DNA of 21,452 nucleotides from CAVBBU01 sp963593765. Its GTDB lineage: Bacteria; Bacillota; Clostridia; Lachnospirales; Lachnospiraceae. The stretch covers positions 1 through 21,452 of the forward strand of contig CAVBBU010000025.1 of the NCBI GenBank assembly GCA_963593765.1. The letters are read 5' to 3'. The notes beneath the pieces were generated by a model. It was not told the origin of the DNA. It did no database searches and was given only the letters and a program-made list of their open reading frames with translations. The position numbers were made by a program, and so were the translations under genes. Position 1 is the stretch's first letter. Every line of letters begins with the position of its first letter. This document shows positions 15,731-21,452 of this stretch, one piece after another.

Positions 15731-16432
15731 ATGACTCTTACCAGACAGCAATTAGCTTGTATTTTTATAGGACTTTTGATACTAGTTGTAATACCAATAC
15801 TCAAGAGAAAATCTTTCTCTAAATCAGGTTCTTCTATGAGCTTGTATGATTCAATTATGTTGAGTTTTTTTGGCAGAGCTCCAAAAAAAGCCTCTTCTGC
15901 TACTACTGAAAAAAAAGCTTCTGCTAAGGCTCAAAGGAACGGAAACAAGTCTGACTTATATATGCTGGCTAATAACATACTCAGTGTGGCAAAACACAAA
16001 AATTTCTTTGTTATTATGCCAGTAAAGCTAGCTAGTAATGATATAGAACTAAGTCTAAGCGGACTAGTTGTAACAAAATCTACTATCATAGGCTTTCACT
16101 GCTTTGGCTTTGGCGGAACCATAACAAAAAACGAAGCCGTCTGGAGCCAGTATATTAATGGTCAGTCCAGACAGCTTGATAGCATTTCCAAAATATGTGC
16201 TGATGATCTTGATAGCTTAAATGCCTTTTTAAAATCCATAGGCATAGAGGATATACCTACCAGCATTGCTGCAGTTTTTACAACTCCTAATGTTATAATT
16301 CCAAAGGATAAGCTATGCTATACTAAGGACAGCTTTATAGATTATATATCATCCTATTCAAACACCTACGGCGATGATATAAACCCTAAGGAGCTTGGCA
16401 AAAAGCTGGCTACATACAAGCTACATTCTTAG
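15731..16432 (+). CDS. Membrane-anchored protein with degenerate NERD-like domain
   Basis: I do not recognise this as a named family member. The 233 residues start with one membrane segment (about 8-24), then a Ser/Lys/Ala-rich linker (about 28-72), then a globular domain. Within it, an alpha helix, a strand ending MPVKLASNDIELSLSGLVVTKSTIIGFHCFGFGG and the later AVWSQY follow the order of a NERD (nuclease-related) domain: strand, ID-like position, IxV strand, glycine turn, trp region. The nuclease residues that should follow are not conserved, so it is probably inactive if related. AAGGAG precedes the ATG 10 bp after the GntR stop, so the two are co-transcribed. Its last 23 bp overlap the convergent DUF1667 gene. 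Confidence 0.72.
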   Translation: MTLTRQQLACIFIGLLILVVIPILKRKSFSKSGSSMSLYDSIMLSFFGRAPKKASSATTEKKASAKAQRNGNKSDLYMLANNILSVAKHKNFFVIMPVKLASNDIELSLSGLVVTKSTIIGFHCFGFGGTITKNEAVWSQYINGQSRQLDSISKICADDLDSLNAFLKSIGIEDIPTSIAAVFTTPNVIIPKDKLCYTKDSFIDYISSYSNTYGDDINPKELGKKLATYKLHS

Positions 16433-16775
16433 TTATTATTAGATCTGAATCTGTATTACATATTCCCTTAACTACTACCTGCCCTATAGAAACTGGTGCA
16501 GGTAGCTTTATTTTTTTAATCTCTTCCATAACAGTAGCTATCATATCCTTTGGAATAGCCTTTGTTAGTCTTACGCTTGCAAGCGGAAGCTCCCCGCCCT
16601 CTATAAGAACTGATGAAGCTATGGTACGCATAGGATTTACCATTTCCTGCCTTGCATACTCCTCACCTCTCTTGCAAATGTTGCCTGTTACTGAATTAAT
16701 TTTTCCACTCTCATCCATGTCTATACTAAGCTCGCAGCCGTTAGGGCATACTATACATACTAATTCCTTTTTCAT
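16410..16775 (-). CDS. DUF1667 four-cysteine protein
   Basis: A 121-residue protein of the DUF1667 (COG3862-type) family. Its N-terminus carries Cys7-x2-Cys10-x3-Cys14-x19-Cys34 followed by KRG. This spacing resembles the [4Fe-4S] N-terminal domain of molybdopterin oxidoreductases, so an iron-sulfur cluster is likely. The ATG at 16775 overlaps the upstream flavoprotein stop as ATGA, with GGAGG upstream; a GTG at 16784 is too close to that site. It is the third gene of a unit with two flavoproteins and probably passes electrons for them. The last 23 bp overlap the end of the convergent plus-strand gene. Confidence 0.9.
   Translation of the reverse strand: MKKELVCIVCPNGCELSIDMDESGKINSVTGNICKRGEEYARQEMVNPMRTIASSVLIEGGELPLASVRLTKAIPKDMIATVMEEIKKIKLPAPVSIGQVVVKGICNTDSDLIITKNVACM
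16475..16505 (+). terminator. Plus-strand terminator inside the antisense DUF1667 gene
   Basis: CTACCTGC (16475-16482) pairs perfectly with GCAGGTAG (16498-16505). A T-rich tract follows (16507-16518, tttatttttttaa). It lies 42 bp past the plus-strand stop and inside the DUF1667 coding region, so the two convergent transcripts would overlap. The loop is 15 nt, partly closed by CC/GG. Confidence 0.6.
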
Positions 16776-18004
16776 TCTACGCACACCTCCATATCGCCGC
16801 CAGCCTTTATAGCTGAGCTCTTAATGTCTACCTGAATCATCTCTGCAGGAAGAGCCTTCTTCATCTTCTTTGTTTGAATTACTTCTCCATTTATTTTAAA
16901 GACTATCTTGCAATCATTAAGAGGTCTTGTAACTCTCATAGATATGCTTAGGTCTTCCTTTGCACTATATCTTTGCGGAACTGTATGGCCTATATTTCTG
17001 TCTGTCTTTATACTGTACTCTGCTGCATTTAATCCGCCGTCATTTATATATCTTGCTACGCTGCTTGCAAGCCTTTCAGATTCCATAGAAACAAAATCTA
17101 CTAGGTCATGCACATGGAGGACATTGCCTGCTGCAAATATTCCATCTACGCTTGTCATGCAATGCTCGTCAACATATGCTCCCTTTGTTCTAGGATCTAG
17201 GCTAACTCCTGCATCTAATGACAGCTCATTTTCCGGAAGAAGTCCGACAGAAAGTATAAGTGTGTCACATTTGTATTCCTTCTCTGTTCCCTTTATAGGC
17301 TTAAACCTTTCATCAACCTGTGCTATGGTTACTCCTGTAAGCCTTGTGTCACCATGTATGTCTACTACAGTGTGACTTAGGTGAAGCGGAATATTATAAT
17401 CATCAAGGCATTGACGTATGTTTCTTGGAAGTCCACTAGCATATGGCTGAACCTCAAACACTCCAAGCACCTTCGCTCCCTCTAGTGTAAGTCTTCTTGC
17501 CATAATCATGCCAATGTCACCAGATCCGAGGATTATAACCTCCTTACCTATCATGGTATTGTGAAGATTAATATATGACTGAGCAACGCCTGCTGTATAT
17601 ACTCCTGTAGGTCTCTCACCTGGTATGCCAAGTGCTCCTCTTGTTCTTTCTCTGCAGCCCATAGTTAGGATAACTGCCTTTGCCTTGTACTCTACAAGTC
17701 CCTTACTACTAACTGTAGTAACTATCTTGTCACCTCTTACATCTGTAACAGATGTATCTAGTACATATGGAATATTAAGTGCCTTTACCTCATCGATAAA
17801 TTTTTGTGCATACTCAGGTCCGCTAAGCGACTCACCAAATCTAGCAAGTCCAAAACCGTCATGTATACATTGCTTTAATATTCCGCCAAGTGCATGCTCT
17901 CTTTCGATTATGATAATATCCTTTATTCCCTCATTGTATAGCTTAACTGCTGCTGCAAGTCCTGCAGGGCCACCGCCTACTATAACTACGTCCTTTTCTA
18001 TCAT
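16772..18004 (-). CDS. NAD(P)/FAD-dependent oxidoreductase (electron-transfer partner)
   Basis: Two-dinucleotide-binding flavoprotein of 410 residues. The FAD motif is GGGPAG at 10-15 and the NAD motif GSGDIG at 160-165. A CRER segment (117-120) and the C-terminal ATG-like motif GIFAAGNVLHVHDLVDFVSMES close the FAD domain. It resembles the second subunits of anaerobic dehydrogenase sets that sit beside GlpA-type proteins. The start at 18004 overlaps the preceding stop by one base (TAATG), with AAGGAG upstream. Together with the GlpA-like protein and DUF1667 it likely forms one complex, passing electrons to or from NAD(P) or a quinone-like acceptor. The substrate of the complex is not evident. 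Confidence 0.92.
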   Translation of the reverse strand: MIEKDVVIVGGGPAGLAAAVKLYNEGIKDIIIIEREHALGGILKQCIHDGFGLARFGESLSGPEYAQKFIDEVKALNIPYVLDTSVTDVRGDKIVTTVSSKGLVEYKAKAVILTMGCRERTRGALGIPGERPTGVYTAGVAQSYINLHNTMIGKEVIILGSGDIGMIMARRLTLEGAKVLGVFEVQPYASGLPRNIRQCLDDYNIPLHLSHTVVDIHGDTRLTGVTIAQVDERFKPIKGTEKEYKCDTLILSVGLLPENELSLDAGVSLDPRTKGAYVDEHCMTSVDGIFAAGNVLHVHDLVDFVSMESERLASSVARYINDGGLNAAEYSIKTDRNIGHTVPQRYSAKEDLSISMRVTRPLNDCKIVFKINGEVIQTKKMKKALPAEMIQVDIKSSAIKAGGDMEVCVE

Positions 18005-19464
18005 TACTTGCTCTCCTTTCTCACATCTCCTGTAAACATATAAGAGCCTTTTCTGTTATATTCAAAATCTTCCTTAGCTATATTGTTCTCCTGTCTTATA
18101 AGCTCTGAAACTCTCATCTGACAGTAACCGCCCTGACATCTTCCCATCATTGACCTAGTTCTATACTTGATTCCAACTAGTGTTTGCACATGCAGTGGAT
18201 TATGTATGGCTTTTAATATCTCTGCCTTTGATACCTTTTCACATCTGCATATAAGCTCACCATAGTCAGGGTCTTCCTTTATAAGTCTCTCCTGCTCTTC
18301 CTTAGGTAGCTCTGCAAATCTTGGTATGCCCTTTCTTATCGGATTAAAGTCCTTATTTTCCTCAAGGTCTTCCTTTTCTAGTATCATATCTACTATATGC
18401 TTTCCTATAGGAACTGCAGCAGTAAGTGCTGGTGACTCCATTCCAAGAAGGTTGATTACATTAGGTGCTTTAGACTCATCAAGCTCCATCTTAAAATCCT
18501 GTATAATACCATTTTTATCTACCCACTTAGGAAGTATGCCGCAATAATTTCTTATATAGTCAGCTTTGTTAATGCAAGGCCATATATCACTTGCACTCTT
18601 TGCAAGATAATCCATGCTATCCTGCCCTACTCCGTAGTAGCTGTAGTTTTCTGTCTGTTCTGCATCCGGGCCTATGATTACATTGCCATCTACAGTATTT
18701 GTTACATGTATGCCCATGTAGGTGTTGCTAGGAACTGGATATACCGGCATAGGAAGAAGCTCTCCCATACGCTTATCTAGGATAATGTAATCTCCCTTTG
18801 ATCCTATTATCTTATACTCGTCTATGCCAAGCATAGCTGATACCTTGCCTGCACCAAGTCCTGCACTATTGATAACCCATTTTGTTACATACTTACCCTT
18901 AGTTGTCTGTATATGCCAGAGGTTATCCTTTCTTTCTATTCCGATTACCTCATTATCAAGCTCATATGTAACACCATTTTGCGCGGCATTTTCTGCTAGG
19001 GCTATAGTCATGTTAAACGGATCTACTATTCCGCTATTTTTAGAGAACATAGCAACCTTGCCGACTGCCTTAGGAACAAGTCTGTGCAGCTCGTCCTCAT
19101 CTATAATAGAAAGTCCGCTTGCACCATTTGCCTCGCCCTGCTTTATAATGCTTTTTAGCTTTTCTTCGTCCTCCTTAGTCTGACCGACTAATACCTTTCC
19201 GCATCTAATAAACTTAAAGTCCAGCTCCTTTGCCACCTCATCCATCATCTGATTTCCGGCAACGCACAGCTTAGCCTTCCATGTTCCTGTGTCATATGCA
19301 AATCCACCATGCACAACGCCCGAGTTTCTTCCGCTGGTTTCATAGCATACGTCTAGGTTCTTTTCGAGCACGCATATGCTGCACTTGTACCTTGAAAGCT
19401 CTCTGGCAATCGCACTTCCTACTACTCCTCCGCCTATAATGGCAAAATCATATACATTGTTCAT
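18004..19464 (-). CDS. GlpA-like FAD dehydrogenase with C-terminal [2Fe-2S] (BFD) domain
   Basis: Substrate-oxidising flavoprotein of the DAO superfamily, 486 residues. The FAD motif GGGVVGSAIARELSRY starts at residue 11, and the TSGRNSGVVHGG segment (43-54) is typical of glycerol-3-phosphate dehydrogenase GlpA and L-2-hydroxyglutarate oxidase relatives. A BFD-like domain near the C-terminus carries Cys406, Cys408, Cys443 and Cys448 (ICRCEK...GRCQGGYC), expected to bind [2Fe-2S]. It is the first enzyme of a three-gene set behind a GntR regulator. No glycerol kinase or facilitator is nearby, which makes glycerol-3-phosphate less certain. Another hydroxy acid is a reasonable alternative. Confidence 0.9.
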   Translation of the reverse strand: MNNVYDFAIIGGGVVGSAIARELSRYKCSICVLEKNLDVCYETSGRNSGVVHGGFAYDTGTWKAKLCVAGNQMMDEVAKELDFKFIRCGKVLVGQTKEDEEKLKSIIKQGEANGASGLSIIDEDELHRLVPKAVGKVAMFSKNSGIVDPFNMTIALAENAAQNGVTYELDNEVIGIERKDNLWHIQTTKGKYVTKWVINSAGLGAGKVSAMLGIDEYKIIGSKGDYIILDKRMGELLPMPVYPVPSNTYMGIHVTNTVDGNVIIGPDAEQTENYSYYGVGQDSMDYLAKSASDIWPCINKADYIRNYCGILPKWVDKNGIIQDFKMELDESKAPNVINLLGMESPALTAAVPIGKHIVDMILEKEDLEENKDFNPIRKGIPRFAELPKEEQERLIKEDPDYGELICRCEKVSKAEILKAIHNPLHVQTLVGIKYRTRSMMGRCQGGYCQMRVSELIRQENNIAKEDFEYNRKGSYMFTGDVRKESK

Positions 19465-19482
19465 ATCCTTTTCTCCCTACCT

Positions 19483-20127
19483 TTATAATTCAAAATATGT
19501 TGATGATGAATATATATTTTTATAGCCCTCTTCAGAATTTTTAAGATGCCCCAGCATAGCATTTGCCGCCTTAGCCGCATCATCCTTTATAAGATAATCT
19601 ATAATAGCTATGTGCTCGCTATGTGAGCCCTCTAATCTTTCGTTTACCTTCCTGCTTGATAAGGTTCTTATTCTTGCCGACTTTACCATAAGGTCCTCTA
19701 TACATTTTATAAGAAGCTTATTATGCGTACAGCCTGCAAGATAATTGTGAAAGCTTGCATCAGAATCTAAGTCCTTAACCTTTTTCTTTCCATTGTATAT
19801 GTCCTTAAATTCCTCTAGCCTTTTCTTATCTATGTTCGGAAGTGCAATTTTTAATGCCTGCGGCTCAATAAGCTTTCGCATCTCGTATACATCCCTAACA
19901 TCCTGTATAGATATGTGTGAAACTATAGTTCCTCTTCTTGGCATAATAGTTAAAAAGCCATCCTGTGCTAGCTGTGATATAGCCTCATGTACCGGAGTTC
20001 TGCTTATATCCAGCTCACTGCTTAGCTTCTTTTCATCTAATATATCTCCTGGAAGAAGCTTGCCATCTATTATTAAATTTTTAATATGTTCATAGGCCTT
20101 TGCCTTTAATGTTATGCTGCTGTCCAT
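19483..20127 (-). CDS. GntR family (FadR/FCD type) regulator of the GlpA-like unit
   Basis: A 214-residue transcription factor. The winged helix spans about 7-72 (LSSELDISRTPVHEAISQL, then MPRRGTIVSHI) and the FCD ligand domain follows. Pocket residues are Asp123 and His127 (DASFH), His172 (EHIAI) and His194 (GHLKN). It is transcribed with the flavoprotein genes, whose first ATG is 18 bp after its stop. The ribosome site before its own ATG is weak (AAGGT). A long leader of about 90 nt contains a 17-bp tandem repeat, and a large palindrome covers the promoter, so self-repression relieved by an organic-acid substrate is likely. Confidence 0.93.
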   Translation of the reverse strand: MDSSITLKAKAYEHIKNLIIDGKLLPGDILDEKKLSSELDISRTPVHEAISQLAQDGFLTIMPRRGTIVSHISIQDVRDVYEMRKLIEPQALKIALPNIDKKRLEEFKDIYNGKKKVKDLDSDASFHNYLAGCTHNKLLIKCIEDLMVKSARIRTLSSRKVNERLEGSHSEHIAIIDYLIKDDAAKAANAMLGHLKNSEEGYKNIYSSSTYFEL

Positions 20128-20155
20128 ATGCTACCTTTTTATTACAATGCTTCTG

Positions 20156-20189
20156 GCTTCTTTTTGTACCTTGCTTCTTTTTGTGCCTT
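20156..20189. repeat. 17-bp tandem repeat in the GntR leader
   Basis: gcttctttttgtaccTT-type units lie at 20156-20172 and 20173-20189 with one mismatch (a/g). They fall in the transcribed leader of the GntR gene. On the minus strand each gives an A-rich CAAAAAGAAGC block. Confidence 0.8.
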
Positions 20190-20204
20190 GCTTATTTCGC
20201 GTAT

Positions 20205-20241
20205 TTCTTATCTGATATATTACTGATATATCAGATAAGAA
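20205..20241. promoter_or_regulatory. Large palindromic operator at the GntR/GlpA-like promoter
   Basis: Perfect 15-bp arms, ttcttatctgatata (20205-20219) and its complement (20227-20241), flank a 7-bp centre. A second perfect palindrome, CTGATATATCAG (20223-20234), is nested across the centre and right arm. The -10 box falls inside. No T-run follows on either strand, so an operator is favoured over a terminator. Confidence 0.65.
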
Positions 20242-20253
20242 TAAAAAAGTCAA
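20225..20253 (-). promoter_or_regulatory. Probable promoter of the GntR-flavoprotein operon
   Basis: Minus-strand TTGACT (20248-20253) and TATATC (20225-20230) with a 17-bp spacer. The -35 box is good and the -10 box only fair; the latter overlaps the large palindrome. The rest of the 20128-20357 gap holds the 17-bp repeat and no convincing gene. Confidence 0.5.
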
Positions 20254-20357
20254 TATAAGTTTTTTATTTAACAAGGTTTGACGGCAAAAATTGTATTCAG
20301 CAAACAAAGACCACACTAGCAGTTTCCTAAAAATCTTACTCAAAAGCTATCCCAAAT

Positions 20358-21374
20358 TTACTCTACAAAGCGTAGTATTCTATTTACATATGTCTCTACC
20401 GAAAACTCATCTGCAAAATCCTTGCTATCTAGGTATGCACATATATTATCTATATATCTCTTGTACTGCTCTTCATCGATTGATTCTAGGTATACTATTA
20501 ACTCATCTATTGACTTAAAATTTCTAAAATCTATATAGCAGTCTGATGGAATATACTTATCAATATTATCCGCTCCCCAATAAATAGGAATACTGCCTGC
20601 AAAAAAGCAGTCAAATATCTTTTCAGTAATATATCCTTTAATATTTGTCATGTTCTCAAAGCAGATAGAGAACTTATAATTTGAAAGTGTAAGGAGCTTT
20701 TCACTAGTTGTTCCCTTATAATTTTTTAGATTTTCCTTCTCCCAACCATAGCCCCACAAATCAAATGGCTTTTCACTTTGTTCAAAAAAATCTATTACCC
20801 TTCTTCTCTCAGAATATAGCTCACCAGCAACATCACTTTTTTTGTTGCTGCACATCATAGCCAAAAAGCTTCTTTCATTAAAGCTTTTCCTATCTCTATA
20901 GTTAGATACTGGTTGAGGAACAGACAGCTTGAAATATTTTTTATTATCTACAAGATCATCATTCCATGTAAGAACAGCTTTAAACTGTTTATGATAAGCC
21001 TTGTTATATCCACGCTGGGAAACAACTGGCGGTTCTGATAAAATAAGCAGCTTTTTACGCTTGCTAACAAACCATGTTCTTAATAAATAATCAGTCTTAT
21101 ATTGTGCTTTCTTAATATAATTTTTTAGCTTCGAGCGTGTCAGGTTTTCTCTGATATACCCTCCCCAGATATTTTGAAATATAAAGAAATCCACGTCTCT
21201 TAGCTCTTTATACATGTCTATAGTATGCATAGAATAGCCCTTTTCCTTGGCACGCTGCCTAAGCCTTATTGAGGGAACTCTTAGATTTTGTCCTAACTTA
21301 TCAGATACCTCATCAAAAAGACGATCTCCTGAAAAACTATTTTGATATATAGTTGTATATGCTATTTTTTTCAT
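20358..21374 (-). CDS. GT10 family glycosyltransferase (fucosyltransferase type)
   Basis: Likely transfers fucose or a similar sugar from a nucleotide donor onto a surface glycan. The 338-residue protein has the GT10 signature in its C-terminal half (about 236-286): SICFENMTNIKGYITEKIFD, then FFAGSIPIYWGADNIDKYIP and CYIDFRNF. No signal peptide or membrane segment is evident, so it is probably cytosolic or membrane-associated. Length fits bacterial GT10 enzymes. It starts at 21374 with GAGGG about 13 nt upstream, and the ATG overlaps a stop of an upstream open frame as ATGA. This suggests it closes a polysaccharide operon that continues outside the window. Acceptor and exact linkage are unknown. 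Confidence 0.88.
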   Translation of the reverse strand: MKKIAYTTIYQNSFSGDRLFDEVSDKLGQNLRVPSIRLRQRAKEKGYSMHTIDMYKELRDVDFFIFQNIWGGYIRENLTRSKLKNYIKKAQYKTDYLLRTWFVSKRKKLLILSEPPVVSQRGYNKAYHKQFKAVLTWNDDLVDNKKYFKLSVPQPVSNYRDRKSFNERSFLAMMCSNKKSDVAGELYSERRRVIDFFEQSEKPFDLWGYGWEKENLKNYKGTTSEKLLTLSNYKFSICFENMTNIKGYITEKIFDCFFAGSIPIYWGADNIDKYIPSDCYIDFRNFKSIDELIVYLESIDEEQYKRYIDNICAYLDSKDFADEFSVETYVNRILRFVE

Positions 21375-21452
21375 AATAATAATTTGTCCCTCTTAATCTT
21401 GGTTACAGTGTCAAAACTCATCTTCCACGGCATGCTCGCATGTCGGTGGGAG
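21371..21452 (-). CDS. Possible 3' end of an upstream gene (partial)
   Basis: On the minus strand a frame is open from the window edge for 26 codons (ending MSFDTVTKIKRDKLLL). It stops at a TGA that overlaps the glycosyltransferase ATG as ATGA. That overlap is typical of real operon neighbours. The piece is too short to assign a family, and its first part coincides with a GC-rich hairpin, so it may be non-coding. Confidence 0.3.
   Translation of the reverse strand, partial: SHRHASMPWKMSFDTVTKIKRDKLLL
21425..21449. other. GC-rich hairpin at the window edge
   Basis: CCAC-GGCATG-CTCG-CATGTC-G-GTGG can fold into a compact stem with one wobble pair and one bulged G. Its base composition is far more GC-rich than the surroundings. 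It could be part of a dispersed palindromic repeat or a mobile-element end, or simply coding sequence. Confidence 0.35.

Noticed and set aside
20205..20241. Terminator for the GT10 glycosyltransferase gene
   Set aside because: The hairpin is strong but AT-rich, lies over 100 bp past the stop, and is not followed by a T-run on the minus strand; it overlaps a promoter instead.
20131..20343. 70-residue minus-strand open frame between the GntR and glycosyltransferase genes
   Set aside because: It runs through the predicted promoter, the large palindrome and the 17-bp repeats, has a low-complexity Lys/Arg-rich end, and lacks a good ribosome binding site.

Overview
The window looks like a chromosomal segment of a low-GC, Gram-positive anaerobe of class Clostridia, probably a Lachnospiraceae-like organism. 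This is inferred from AT-rich DNA with many ATA and AGA codons, strong GGAGG-type ribosome binding sites, and a serC-serA-DUF1015 gene string. No RNA gene, CRISPR array or complete insertion sequence was found. Nearly every gene lies on the minus strand; the exception is a two-gene plus-strand unit at 15034-16432.

Layout. (1) 4-5400 is housekeeping: serC and serA (serine biosynthesis), a DUF1015 protein, a YgjP-type metallopeptidase and a HAAS-domain membrane protein, in tight succession behind one promoter. A secreted SH3b-NlpC/P60 cell-wall hydrolase with its own promoter follows. (2) 5562-9107 is a hexuronate unit: an FCD-type GntR regulator, mannonate dehydratase (uxuA) and a mannitol-dehydrogenase-family fructuronate reductase (uxuB) whose gene carries a 75-bp in-frame tandem duplication. 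Promoter and terminator are visible. (3) 9260-14731 is a second operon: an AlsE-like sugar-phosphate epimerase, a complete DctP-DctQ-DctM TRAP transporter, an SDR of the mannonate-oxidoreductase type, and an RspB-like zinc dehydrogenase. It ends at a clear terminator. (4) 15034-16432 on the plus strand is a divergent FCD GntR regulator plus a membrane-anchored protein that looks like a degenerate NERD domain. (5) 16410-20127 is a third FCD GntR regulator followed by a GlpA-like flavoprotein with a C-terminal [2Fe-2S] domain, an NAD/FAD oxidoreductase and a four-cysteine DUF1667 protein. (6) 20358-21374 is a GT10 (fucosyltransferase-type) glycosyltransferase, probably the end of a surface-polysaccharide locus continuing outside the window.

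How they work together (inference). The TRAP transporter would import a hexonate or hexuronate-like acid. The zinc dehydrogenase would oxidise an aldonate such as L-gulonate to D-fructuronate. UxuB and/or the SDR would reduce this to D-mannonate, and UxuA would dehydrate it to 2-keto-3-deoxygluconate. The kinase and aldolase for that product are not in the window. Regions 2-4 therefore read as one sugar-acid regulon with two GntR sensors. Region 5 is a separate three-component electron-transfer dehydrogenase for an unidentified hydroxy-acid or polyol-phosphate substrate, under its own GntR regulator. All three GntR genes have an AT-rich palindrome on or next to the likely promoter.
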